In this document: positions 57,101-64,000 of the stretch, piece after piece
Layout of the letters: every line of letters starts with the position of its first letter
Position numbering within the stretch: the first letter of the stretch is position 1
Source: Paraflavitalea sp966211765
GTDB lineage: Bacteria > Bacteroidota > Bacteroidia > Chitinophagales > Chitinophagaceae
NCBI GenBank assembly: GCA_966211765.1
Contig: CBIHOV010000007.1
Span: forward strand, 223,854 to 287,853
Direction of reading: 5' to 3'
Length of the DNA stretch: 64,000 nucleotides
Notes under the pieces: model-generated
Told to the model about the DNA's origin: nothing
The model's input: only the letters and a program-made list of their open reading frames with translations
The model's database searches: none
Translations under genes and position numbers: made by a program

Positions 57101-57596
57101 GAATATCTTCTTTTTCAAACAGGCCTACAAACTCGAAGATGGAACCTACAATGGGGAAACGTGTTTCGCAATAGCGTATCACCAGGAAACCGAAGAGTGT
57201 TTCCGGCAGCTTTTGTGCAAAGGCTGTTACATCACCAGCTGATATACCACCAATACCACCTACGCCTTCCAATTCATCAGCAATGGTTTTGATATTGGTA
57301 ATAATATTGATGACGCTGGTAAGCAGGTCGGCCGATTTGCTGAGGATATCACCGGTATTATCGGCATCAATAGCTGCAATAAGGGCTGTTATCTTAGGAG
57401 CAAGCTGGCCTGCCTCATTGCCTGTTTGTACAAAGGCATTGCTAAGCGCCGCATTGCCCAACAATGCCGGGGGGAACTGCAAGCCCAATTCCGACAGCAG
57501 CACCAATACCTGGCCTGCCTGCAGGCGCTGTTCCAGTGGTTTCAGCACATGGCCCAATTCAATACCGATGAGTTCTATGGTTCCTCTGGCAGGCAT
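54165..57596 (-). CDS. DUF6603-type large beta-rich protein
   Basis: 1143 residues without signal peptide. A helical N-terminus (1-180) is followed by a very long run of beta-strand, glycine-rich sequence (about 220-900). It contains FTPIQLGFGFTLNAVGGLLG, LNRTTKIDVLREGVKTNAIK, SILFPEDVVANISRI and IIGPMAKVGWGTPSLITLEI. I recognise these as DUF6603-like, from memory. The strand pattern could form a beta-roll, a solenoid or a barrel. The C-terminus (about 960-1143) is charged and ends in a TPR-like helix pair (YTEAVQLYNKLVEKNPALKD). The gene lies 1 bp after the oxidase-like gene and 4 bp before the next. Function is unknown. DUF6603 proteins are typically giant and poorly studied. Confidence 0.78.
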   Translation of the reverse strand: MPARGTIELIGIELGHVLKPLEQRLQAGQVLVLLSELGLQFPPALLGNAALSNAFVQTGNEAGQLAPKITALIAAIDADNTGDILSKSADLLTSVINIITNIKTIADELEGVGGIGGISAGDVTAFAQKLPETLFGFLVIRYCETRFPIVGSIFEFVGLFEKEDIPADPVNLAKPAYTKRVVRFDRFPKLFTKPQELFTDIYKWGANDFDGKAFIPRIHSVLKAFAIPVTLQKASEGEIGPALRFGIFRLKPTNALNPPGLEALIFGEVASTLSFAIPLWNEAWKFGIDLEGSLSAGTGIRITPPHNISIIPPSGSVSGAAAFKLIGKPVNPPRPFILLGQAGGSRVEIGEVSNGITVSFDWDSGAGQAKGSIGFESSLKNGKIIIDSSKGDGLIQKILSGIKAEADFDILIGISSDKGFYFQGSSALEIKLPIHVDIGPIALEGLTLTLKMEDGKFPVSLGTDIKASLGPLVAVVQNMGVTATFSFPPNNSGNMGPMQVDFGFKPPNGVGLSLDTGVIKGGGFLYLDFDKGEYFGSLELEFQSLFSLKAVGIINTKMPDGSQGFSLLIIITAEFTPIQLGFGFTLNAVGGLLGLNRTTKIDVLREGVKTNAIKSILFPEDVVANISRIVSDIKQVFPPYPDHFIIGPMAKVGWGTPSLITLEIGILIEIPVPRIVILGVIKAVLPTEEAALLRLQVNFLGVIDFENKYISFDASLYDSRLLVFTLTGDMAFRLSWGDQPVFILSVGGFHPAFHEAPQDLQHMTRLTISLLSGDNPRISIQCYFAVTSNTVQLGAKAELYAEACGFNVYGYLGFDVLFQFDPFRFIAAVYAGLALRRGTSVIMGIRLSGELAGPEPWDVKGEASFTILFFDVTVSFHETWGDNPDDAGKEKIDVIDLLTKEIADNRNWKADIPDNNKLHVTIKEIKDIGDKLVIHPFGVLTFSERLVPLELDINKFGNKLPKDAKRFEIKTTDPSLKTQEVKEQFAPANFIDMKDNEKLARPSFENMKSGFKITGSSAVQTPMAVNKSVDYELTYLRKKRVLVFAGIYKYAKSLFKANVKGGAVAKSTLSYANNKVSSNAPEAVNMKTEHFAVAGKNDMKLYSQEMTAGSYTEAVQLYNKLVEKNPALKDEVQVVSHYELNPN

Positions 57597-57597
57597 T

Positions 57598-59766
57598 TTA
57601 TTGATTTAGGTAATAGATGAATAATTGATAACAGCAGCTGATCAACCATGCCGCTGCGGTCACCGCACCCATCAGCAATGCCATAAAGGCAATGATGAGG
57701 CTCATGCTTTTCAAAGTATCGGACGACAAGCGTTCCGTTATTTTCTTTACGGCCTGCATATAGCCAATGATTGGCCTTATGACCATCAACCTTGTTATGG
57801 TACGAAGGGTTTGATGCCTGCCGAGGTAACTGGCCACTGCCGGACTGAAACTGTAATACCACCTGTTGAGGTAATGCACAAACTGCTTTCCAAAGCGGGT
57901 GGCAGCCATGTCCACATCGCGTATAGCAGTTAACAGCTGTACTTTGGGGTGGTCGGGCGTTTCAAAACAAACGGTGGCGATGATGCAGGAGCGGTTGGGC
58001 GAAGCGGTGATGGAGGCAAGGTTGGAGGTGAGCTTCACAAACACGGCTCTTTCACAGGGCCTGCCTTCTTCAAAATTGTCGATAATGAACAGCATGTACA
58101 TGCCAGGGGGCGCCACGCTCCGGTCGCTCACCATGTTGACCCGTAGTTTGGAATTTTCTATTGTAAAATCAACATCTTTTAAGAAGGGGATATGCCGCTG
58201 CTCAGAATCGGTATGGTGGGTCATAGCCCCCGGACGAATGAGCACCACCTTTTTTATATCATTAAACTGAGGTGTTTCTACAAAAAAGGGCCTGCCATAC
58301 ACCACCTCATTCACCACATTTCTTTCATTTTTTACACTGGTAATGGTGGGGCGTGGGCCGGTGAGGAAAAGATAGGAAGGCTTGTATATCTCGAAGGTTT
58401 TCTGATTGAGCGTCATACCAGGATTGCCCGGTTCATCAAAGTTGGGATCTACACCTCCACCCACAATCACACTGCCATCGGGCAGCAGCAGGGCGGCAGA
58501 GTGGTATATCCTGGGTGCGTGCAGGAAAGCGGCCAGTGACCATGTTCTTGTAGCGGGATCGAATATCTCGCATTCAAGGGCCATTGCGGAAGCGGGACAC
58601 CATTTGTAAAAATCATGGCCGCCCAATACCAGTACGCGGCCATCTACCAGGTTAACAGCGCTCACGTTTATGCGCGCATGGGTCATATCGGGTACAGCGG
58701 TCCAGGCGTAGGGCAATACTTTGGTATCCAGGGTCTCAGCGCTTTTGGCATTGGAGCCGGCAGCGAGGGGATGGGCCGCCCGAAAGCCGGCTGCTCTCGG
58801 CGGATCTGAATGCCCGTTAGCAGGCATCCTGGCGCCTCCCAATAACAATATCTTGCCATCCTGTGCAGGCGACAACAATATGGAGGTTCCCTCTTCCCTG
58901 TGCTTAACAATGGGCTCCAGGAATACAACAGGATGCGGGTAAGCGAGGCAATTGGCCCTGGTACTGGCGGCCGAATTGGCCGTGATCATATAGGAAACCG
59001 TTGGTACGCCGTTGAGTGCAGTAGGCTGGGCAGCGCTTTCATAACGCCAGTTGGTACCTGTATGAAATACATCACTGCCTGGCACCAGGTGCATACCGGG
59101 ATAGGTAGCAAATGCTGCAGCCTGGGCTACATGTACGCCATCCAGGGCCACAGTTCGTGCGGTGCCGTAACTACCGGCCACCAGCATTTCTACCGACTCG
59201 GCAATATAAGCGCCCGTCAATACTTCCTTGCGACCTGAAAACACCAGTATGTTCTCATCATCCATGAATACGGAAGTGGGGTACCATCTAGCTTCGGTCA
59301 TATCACCCAGCTTCACAAAGCCTGCCCCGGGATTAGCCGGATCAAACATGTTGATATCCTTGATACCCCGCCCGTGAGAGTTATGCGGGGCGGTTCCCGT
59401 GCCAGCTCCGGCCCCTCCCATGGTGATCACTTTACCATCGGCCGCATGCACATGATGACAGCAAAAAATATCAACTCCCGGAAAAGTAATGATGGTAGCA
59501 TTCGAGATATCGGGCATGGTTGCGCTGCCATGTACATTGACGGCATCCACGGTAGGATCGGGAACAGTAGCCGCCAGGGGGTCCCACATCACTGCTTCAG
59601 CAACATAGTTGACAACTTCGGCATGGCCCGACCACCACAAGACTTTGCCCGTATGCAGCAAAACGGCATGGATGACAAATATACCCAGGTTGTCGCCGGA
59701 GACCAGCGAATTACCGGGTGTCTTATAAGGTCCAAACCATTTCCCTTTAGGTTCTGAACTTGGCAT
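57598..59766 (-). CDS. Galactose/glyoxal-oxidase-like protein (kelch + DUF1929) with C-terminal membrane helix
   Basis: 722 residues. Kelch-type propeller repeats fill residues 25-480 and a DUF1929 early-set domain lies at about 490-600. The copper-radical-oxidase ligands appear in order: a Cys in VDIFCCHHVHAADGKVITMG (Tyr-Cys cross-link partner), a Tyr in EARWYPTSVFMDDE, Tyr-His in RIYHSAALLLPDGSVIVGGG, and a His in RPGAMTHHTDSEQRHIPF. This follows fungal galactose/glyoxal oxidase, which makes H2O2 and an aldehyde or acid. Unlike those enzymes there is no signal peptide (MPSSEPKGKWFGPYK). Instead a membrane helix sits at about 690-715 (SLIIAFMALLMGAVTAAAWL). It is the first gene of the five-gene cluster. 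Activity is inferred from ligand conservation; substrate unknown. Confidence 0.88.
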   Translation of the reverse strand: MPSSEPKGKWFGPYKTPGNSLVSGDNLGIFVIHAVLLHTGKVLWWSGHAEVVNYVAEAVMWDPLAATVPDPTVDAVNVHGSATMPDISNATIITFPGVDIFCCHHVHAADGKVITMGGAGAGTGTAPHNSHGRGIKDINMFDPANPGAGFVKLGDMTEARWYPTSVFMDDENILVFSGRKEVLTGAYIAESVEMLVAGSYGTARTVALDGVHVAQAAAFATYPGMHLVPGSDVFHTGTNWRYESAAQPTALNGVPTVSYMITANSAASTRANCLAYPHPVVFLEPIVKHREEGTSILLSPAQDGKILLLGGARMPANGHSDPPRAAGFRAAHPLAAGSNAKSAETLDTKVLPYAWTAVPDMTHARINVSAVNLVDGRVLVLGGHDFYKWCPASAMALECEIFDPATRTWSLAAFLHAPRIYHSAALLLPDGSVIVGGGVDPNFDEPGNPGMTLNQKTFEIYKPSYLFLTGPRPTITSVKNERNVVNEVVYGRPFFVETPQFNDIKKVVLIRPGAMTHHTDSEQRHIPFLKDVDFTIENSKLRVNMVSDRSVAPPGMYMLFIIDNFEEGRPCERAVFVKLTSNLASITASPNRSCIIATVCFETPDHPKVQLLTAIRDVDMAATRFGKQFVHYLNRWYYSFSPAVASYLGRHQTLRTITRLMVIRPIIGYMQAVKKITERLSSDTLKSMSLIIAFMALLMGAVTAAAWLISCCYQLFIYYLNQ

Positions 59767-60238
59767 ATTTCAGTTATAACTGGTCAAAGCAGGTTATAAA
59801 ATGTAAGACCCAAAAATGAATAAGGAGCATACAGGACCGTATCAATCAATAATGGTATTATTCATTGAGCAGGTACAGCAATAAATAGCGTAAATCCTGT
59901 ATGATGGCTTGCGCGGCAGGGGAATGCTTACCAATGCATACTTACTAATCGGTGAAACTTATGAAGCCTTGATTTTCTATAGAGTGAGGAGAACGTCGTT
60001 GAACTAAGATAATAAAGTTTTTGATGAATTGCCAAATATGGGGAAAACTAATGGACCGGATTTCCCTTTCCAGGGCTGCTCCTTTTTTTTACAAGTTGAG
60101 CTTTTCTGCAATGAATCTGGACTGCACAGACAATTCCATTACAACAATCAGCCGCAATTTTGCAGTATCGATTCCCTCCTGAAAGCGCCAACGCTAATTG
60201 CATCATCGTTTTTTTAAACATCAAATACCGTTATTATC
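59767..60238. promoter_or_regulatory. Divergent region between five-gene cluster and haloperoxidase gene
   Basis: 472 bp with no credible ORF. On the minus strand, TACATTTT and CATTTTTG, each one base from the TAnnTTTG -7 box, lie within 60 bp of the 59766 ATG. On the plus strand CAATTTTG (about 60155-60162), also one base off, lies about 77 bp before 60239. The inverted repeat at 59842-59868 is the clearest element. Confidence 0.35.
59842..59868. promoter_or_regulatory. 27-bp near-perfect inverted repeat, candidate operator
   Basis: TCAATCAATAAT (59842-59853) and ATTATTCATTGA (59857-59868) flank a GGT centre and pair except for one C-C position. It is 76 bp upstream of the first gene of the five-gene cluster. 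The symmetry and length fit a dimeric regulator site. Confidence 0.5.
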
Positions 60239-61585
60239 ATGAATGCAACATCTTTCAGGTTGTACAGGTCTACCCTTACCTGTGCACTAACTGTCCTGGT
60301 CACTTTTTTTGTATTGACTGGCTGCAAGAAATGGGATGACCATCCCGGTCAACCCGATTCACCCAATTATTATTCTGCTGAGGTCGTTGACAAATGGATG
60401 GTTATGCAATTGAGATTGATGAGGAATGCGACCGGCATTCCCAACCACGGGTTTTCCAGGCATTACGCTTATACAGGCATTGCTGCGCTGGAAGCCATCG
60501 CACCGGGTGTGCCTGCCTATAGCCAATGGAGTAAAAAATGGAATGGCTTAACGGGTTTGCCGGATGCCAGTCATTCAAAGAAGTATTACTGGCCGGCCAG
60601 CGTGAATGCAGCCCTGGCAGCAATCAACAAAGCCATGTTTCCCAACGCCAACGCTACCGATAAAGCAGCTGTTGATTCATTGGAAAATGCGCTCAAGGAA
60701 ACATTTAAGATAGATGCAACAAAGCTTGCTATATCGGCACAATTTGGAAAAGACGTGGCCACTGCTGTGTACAACTGGGCAGAAACGGATGGCTACAAAA
60801 ACGCCAACAATCCGTACACGCCTCCTGTCGGTGATGGATTGTGGAAACCGACACCGCCAGCTTTTGCTGCTCCCGCTACTCCTTATTGGGGCAATAACCG
60901 GCCGGTTGTAAAAGGAAGCCTTGCTAATTCACAGCCAACTCCTCCGCCTGTTTATTCAACCGATCCAGGCTCTCCATTTTATAAAATGGTAAAACAAGTA
61001 TACGATGCATCACAAGAGTTGACGGCCGATCAAACTGCCATGGCTCTTTTCTGGAGAGATATACCGGGTGTATCATCACCGGGACATTGGCTTAGTATAT
61101 TACAACAAACCGTACACCAAAAGAATACTTCCATGGCGAAGGCTGTGGTAGCATACGCGCTTACCGGTGCCGCTACCAATGATGGGTTGATCGGTTGTTT
61201 CCAGTTGAAATACCAATACAATTTGGTAAGGCCTATTACCTATATCAGGGAAACGATGGGATATACTACCTGGAATTCGACATTGGCCACGCCTGCCCAT
61301 CCGGAATATCCCTCTGCACATTCCACGCTTTCTGCCGGGGCGGCCCATATTTTCGAGCAGCTCTTTGGCAACATACGGTCCTTTACCGATCACACGTATG
61401 ATTATTTGGGTTTTGCGCCACGCACCTATACTTCTTATACTGCCATTGCAAATGAAGCGGGCGTATCAAGGTTGTATGGAGGTATACACTATCCTTTATC
61501 TATCGACGCAGGTTTATCGCAGGGAAAGAAAATAGGACAGAATATTTATGGTCAGGGTTCACCTGTGGATTTTTCTACTGATTAA
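60239..61585 (+). CDS. Vanadium-haloperoxidase-like PAP2 lipoprotein
   Basis: 448 residues. The signal peptide ends in a lipobox (FFVLTGC, Cys at about 29), so it is a lipoprotein. The helical PAP2/vanadium chloroperoxidase core carries the vanadate/phosphate-binding motifs in order: LVRPITYIRET, then EYPSAHSTLSAG (SAH in place of SGH), then SRLYGGIHYPLSIDAG with the catalytic His and Asp. Vanadium haloperoxidases oxidise halides with H2O2; members of the fold can also be acid phosphatases, and sequence alone does not choose. It is monocistronic with a strong terminator. The divergent five-gene cluster begins with a predicted H2O2-producing oxidase, so a functional link (peroxide supply) is possible but unproven. 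Confidence 0.9.
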   Translation: MNATSFRLYRSTLTCALTVLVTFFVLTGCKKWDDHPGQPDSPNYYSAEVVDKWMVMQLRLMRNATGIPNHGFSRHYAYTGIAALEAIAPGVPAYSQWSKKWNGLTGLPDASHSKKYYWPASVNAALAAINKAMFPNANATDKAAVDSLENALKETFKIDATKLAISAQFGKDVATAVYNWAETDGYKNANNPYTPPVGDGLWKPTPPAFAAPATPYWGNNRPVVKGSLANSQPTPPPVYSTDPGSPFYKMVKQVYDASQELTADQTAMALFWRDIPGVSSPGHWLSILQQTVHQKNTSMAKAVVAYALTGAATNDGLIGCFQLKYQYNLVRPITYIRETMGYTTWNSTLATPAHPEYPSAHSTLSAGAAHIFEQLFGNIRSFTDHTYDYLGFAPRTYTSYTAIANEAGVSRLYGGIHYPLSIDAGLSQGKKIGQNIYGQGSPVDFSTD

Positions 61586-61601
61586 ATTCATGACATTTAT
61601 C

Positions 61602-61642
61602 AAATGAGCCTTCCCCCGAATGAGGTAGCAGGCTCATTTTTT
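61602..61642 (+). terminator. Intrinsic terminator after the haloperoxidase-like gene
   Basis: AAATGAGCCT (61602-61611) pairs perfectly with AGGCTCATTT (61630-61639), followed by more T. It lies 17 bp past the stop at 61585. Confidence 0.85.
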
Positions 61643-61759
61643 CAAAATGCTGTTTCACAATTGATTTTTAAGCTCTTGTGAGAATTGGGAATACAAACCG
61701 GGCCTGTTGACCCTGGCGATACTACCACTTTTGGGTATGGTCGGGCTTTCAACAAGTAT

Positions 61760-61767
61760 TAACTTTG
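61760..61767 (+). promoter_or_regulatory. -7 box for the AraC-type gene
   Basis: TAACTTTG matches the Bacteroidota -7 consensus TAnnTTTG exactly and lies 17 bp before the TTG start proposed at 61785. It falls inside the longer reading that would begin at 61707 or 61737, which argues against those starts. The best TTTG upstream (61730-61733) is 26 bp away, wider than usual. Confidence 0.45.
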
Positions 61768-61784
61768 TATCCCAATTCTTTTCC

Positions 61785-62648
61785 TTGTACAACTTATATG
61801 GAAAAATAGCGAGCAATCCCAACTACTACCGGCAATTGAACTGCAGGGAGTCGCTCATTACTATTATCAACTGCCAGTATCAAACCAAATATGAAAATTT
61901 TTGGAGTGATAGTAATTACCTTGTTTATATAATGGACGGCAGACGGGTATGGCACACCTCTCATGGTTCTTATGAGTTGCAAAAGGGCAGTTGCGTTTTC
62001 GTAAGAAAGGGTGCATGTATTGTGGAGCATTTTATGGATTCCACCTTCTGTGTGTTGGTATTTTTCGTGCCCGATGAATTCATATGTGAGGTATTGAAAA
62101 GTAAATCAACACCGATCTGCAAATCCGGGGAGTCATACGATCCTGTAATGGCCATTGACAACAATGAAGCAGTACAGGCTTTCTTCCAATCCATGCTTTC
62201 TCATTTCGATGCCAACCGCGCTCCGGACGCATCATTACTGGAACTTAAGTTCAGGGAACTCATCCTCACCATTGCCGACAATCCGGCGAACCGTGAATTG
62301 CTTGCTTATTTCAGTGCCCTGCTACAGGAGCCACAGAGTGTATCCCTGCAAAGGGTGATGGAGGATAATTACTGCTTTAACCTGGGGCTGGAAGAGTTTG
62401 CCCGGTTAAGCGCCAGGAGCTTATCGGCCTTTAAGAGAGATTTTCAAAGATTGTATAATACCTCTCCCGGTAAATGGCTCATCAAAAAAAGATTGGACCA
62501 TGCATTGCACTTACTTACCAATATGGATAAGTCGGTGTCTGATACTGCTTTTGAAAGCGGTTTCGAAAGTGCTTCTCATTTCAGCCGGGCTTTCCGCCAG
62601 CATTTCGGCACCTCTCCCCTTGCCGTCAAACAGCAAGTTTTAGTTTGA
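61785..62648 (+). CDS. AraC-family transcriptional regulator
   Basis: 287 residues from TTG 61785 (reading MYNLYGKIASNPNYYRQLNC). The open frame extends to TTG 61707 and includes an ATG at 61737, but those residues look non-native and cover a -7 box. The N-terminal sensor is cupin-like (WHTSHGSYELQKGSCVFVRK, then ACIVEHFMDSTFCVLVFFVP). The C-terminal domain has the two AraC helix-turn-helix motifs: LEEFARLSARSLSAFKRDFQ with the LYNTSPGKWL linker, and VSDTAFESGFESASHFSRAF. Its target is unknown; it is preceded by the haloperoxidase terminator, so it has its own transcript. No cognate operon is adjacent. Confidence 0.88.
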   Translation: MYNLYGKIASNPNYYRQLNCRESLITIINCQYQTKYENFWSDSNYLVYIMDGRRVWHTSHGSYELQKGSCVFVRKGACIVEHFMDSTFCVLVFFVPDEFICEVLKSKSTPICKSGESYDPVMAIDNNEAVQAFFQSMLSHFDANRAPDASLLELKFRELILTIADNPANRELLAYFSALLQEPQSVSLQRVMEDNYCFNLGLEEFARLSARSLSAFKRDFQRLYNTSPGKWLIKKRLDHALHLLTNMDKSVSDTAFESGFESASHFSRAFRQHFGTSPLAVKQQVLV

Positions 62649-63194
62649 TCTATTCTCAACTGGTGCCAGCACTTCTTCATCCATCCGGATAGGCCGGATC
62701 GGGTGGAAAAGTTGGGAACCCTGTCAAAGAACTGTGGACGACTTTATGCTGAAGGACCGAAGTCCTGACTAGAGATCAAAACCAAACCTTGTGGCCGCAG
62801 GTTCGCTCTTCCTGTTATCCCCAGGCGAAACTCCTTTGGCAGTGACCGATACAGCAAATCTACAGCTGCTTCCACTCCCGTTTTTCAAAAATGGGTCGGT
62901 CTCCCCGGAACCTTGGGACGGGCGCTTCCAGATCCTGGGACGAACTGCACATTTTCCTCGAAAACACCTGACAATTTGGGACGGAGAGAGGAAACATCTG
63001 GGACGAACAGCACATACTCGGGGACGAACTACACAGTTTTCCCTCTTTCTTCTCTTTGCCTCCCCGGGTTCTCCTCAATGCCTCCTCTTTGGCTCCTCTG
63101 TGCCCGAGGAAGCAATGAGGACCCAAAGAGGAGGAAGAGAGGTATCATCGAGGTATCATTGAGGACAATGCCCTGCAGCCATTTTTTGTCTTCT
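62649..63194. other. 546-bp non-coding stretch with degenerate repeats
   Basis: No credible gene on either strand; the open frames here are low-complexity shadows. Contents: an AGGAC-CGAA-GTCCT mini-hairpin near 62755, five GGGACG repeats (62915-63026) and a purine-rich, repetitive stretch (about 63105-63165: GAGGAAGCAATGAGGACCC, then GGTATCATCGAGGTATCATT). It may be a remnant of rearrangement between the AraC gene and the AT-rich gene to the right. Confidence 0.6.
62915..63026. repeat. Five GGGACG direct repeats with ~21-bp period
   Basis: GGGACG begins at 62915, 62937, 62978, 63000 and 63021, giving spacings of 22, 41, 22 and 21 bp. Three copies extend to GGGACGAAC followed by a CACA element (for example CTGGGACGAACTGCACAT). 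It is a degenerate minisatellite or a set of regulator sites, with no known family. Confidence 0.6.
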
Positions 63195-63875
63195 TTAGCC
63201 GTTCAACCATTTGACAGGCTTTGTTGCCTTCAATTTTTCCGCATAGAGATCAAGCGCTTCTTTAACGGTCTCGAAAAACTGTCCACCCATAGGGGTATCA
63301 TTATACGAAACATAAAACTTACCCACTGTTTTTGGCACCTCGTCACTGTACATTACCGGAATAATATACGTGTCGAGCGTCCAGACTTCTTTCATGTCCT
63401 TGTCAATGCTAAACCTTAGCCAATCGTGGCTTGTGAATGGAAAATAATCTTCAAGAGATTTGTGCCGATTTGCTTCATGGAGTAATGCCCAATACCTATG
63501 GTTCCATTCAACCGCTTTCCAATATGCGGTATCGTTGAAGAACATATTCTTAATTTTTGTCCAAGCCTTATCAATGTCAGGGTTCGGATTTTTATGTTCA
63601 AAGTCAGCATACAATTCAAGCTCGTCAAATTCGCTTTTTATGATTGAAATATCTTTTTGCTTGTCAACCCATAGGTCGATAACACTTGCAAGTCTGTCAA
63701 GATCATTAAACAACCCTCTTGCAAAACAGTTTTCATAAATCTGCGTGGAGGTCCGCTCGTAAAGTACAATTGAAAATTCATTGTGCGTTAAGCCAAACTC
63801 AGTCCTGAAGCTTTTTCCTGGTTTATTGTAAAAAGAATATTGGTCGGGAAAAGTTCCGTCAATTGTCGAAGCCAA
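63195..63875 (-). CDS. Unknown AT-rich gene without a clear start codon
   Basis: At least 226 residues, soluble, no signal peptide. The first usable start is TTG 63875, but the frame stays open upstream to about 63950 and reads convincingly protein-like (RLDILKSTVKLASTIDGTF) with no ATG. The real start may be a non-ATG codon, or the gene may have lost its 5' end. The sequence is helical and rich in aromatic residues, with LYADFEHKNPNPDIDKAWTK, YWKAVEWNHRYWALLHEANR and a C-terminal GKFYVSYNDTPMGGQFFETV. No family was recognised. It is visibly more AT-rich than the genes to its left, a hint of acquisition by transfer. A repeat-containing non-coding stretch lies on its 3' side. Confidence 0.6.
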   Translation of the reverse strand: MASTIDGTFPDQYSFYNKPGKSFRTEFGLTHNEFSIVLYERTSTQIYENCFARGLFNDLDRLASVIDLWVDKQKDISIIKSEFDELELYADFEHKNPNPDIDKAWTKIKNMFFNDTAYWKAVEWNHRYWALLHEANRHKSLEDYFPFTSHDWLRFSIDKDMKEVWTLDTYIIPVMYSDEVPKTVGKFYVSYNDTPMGGQFFETVKEALDLYAEKLKATKPVKWLNG

Positions 63876-64000
63876 CTTTACAGTAGACTTCAGGATGTCA
63901 AGTCGTGGTTTGTTTTTGTTTTGTTTAATCCAGTTTGTGTATTAAAAAAATTGCCAAAAAATTTATAAATGTCGACTCGGGGTCGGTAGGTTTTTAAAAC

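Noticed and set aside
43586..59766. Contractile injection system or phage-tail reading of the giant cluster
   Set aside because: No sheath, tube, baseplate, spike or AAA+ ATPase sequence was recognised, and the first gene is a kelch oxidase homologue, so the large sizes alone do not justify it.
62791..63419. Overlapping plus-strand open frames of 123 and 168 codons
   Set aside because: They run through the GGGACG repeats and purine-rich tract and into the antisense of the terminal gene; the translations are low-complexity and lack any domain.

Overview
The window looks like chromosomal DNA of a Bacteroidota bacterium, most probably Chitinophagaceae (Chitinophaga/Niastella-like). The grounds are HisKA_2 sensor kinases with periplasmic TPRs, DUF3857/transglutaminase proteins, a GntP/glycerate-kinase pair, Bacteroidota-type -7 promoter boxes (TAnnTTTG), and weak or absent Shine-Dalgarno sequences. 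The family assignment is inference from protein style; there is no rRNA or marker gene to test it. No tRNA, rRNA, CRISPR array or transposase was seen.

Layout. 1-7.9 kb (minus strand): a three-gene run of an outer-membrane protein fusing a phosphoesterase and a kinase-like domain, then two paralogous sensor kinases; the second runs off the left edge. 7.9-16.5 kb: polyphosphate kinase, an AraC regulator, a large DUF3857/transglutaminase protein with a strong terminator, and an overlapping HipA-like kinase/DUF3037 pair. 16.5-25.8 kb (minus): a compact operon of FHA protein, a 28-residue membrane micro-protein, PP2C phosphatase, Ser/Thr kinase, a RodA/FtsW-penicillin-binding-protein fusion and a second FHA protein. 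It has the same parts list as the actinobacterial fhaA-fhaB-pstP-rodA-pbpA-pknAB locus.

26-38.8 kb: DUF92 membrane protein, a tandem hairpin-rich repeat, a START-domain protein, a heptaheme cytochrome c lipoprotein, a three-gene run (subtilase, alpha/beta hydrolase, small unknown) whose two large products lack signal peptides, and a gluconate/glycerate uptake and phosphorylation pair.

38.9-43.5 kb: a previously unlisted double-glycine leader peptide gene (53 residues, five cysteines in the mature part) followed by a membrane protein, a thioredoxin-like protein and a C39-peptidase ABC exporter. A divergent XRE regulator lies upstream. The control region carries three 20-bp-spaced direct repeats and a 5'UTR hairpin. 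This is a self-contained peptide production and export locus.

43.6-59.8 kb (minus): five tightly packed large genes (722, 1143, 1034, 1889 and 585 residues): a copper-radical-oxidase-like protein with a C-terminal membrane anchor, a DUF6603-type protein and three large proteins of unknown function. None has an evident signal peptide. This is the least explained system in the window. 60-64 kb: a vanadium-haloperoxidase-like PAP2 lipoprotein, an AraC regulator, a non-coding stretch with periodic GGGACG repeats, and an AT-rich unknown gene whose 5' end has no ATG.
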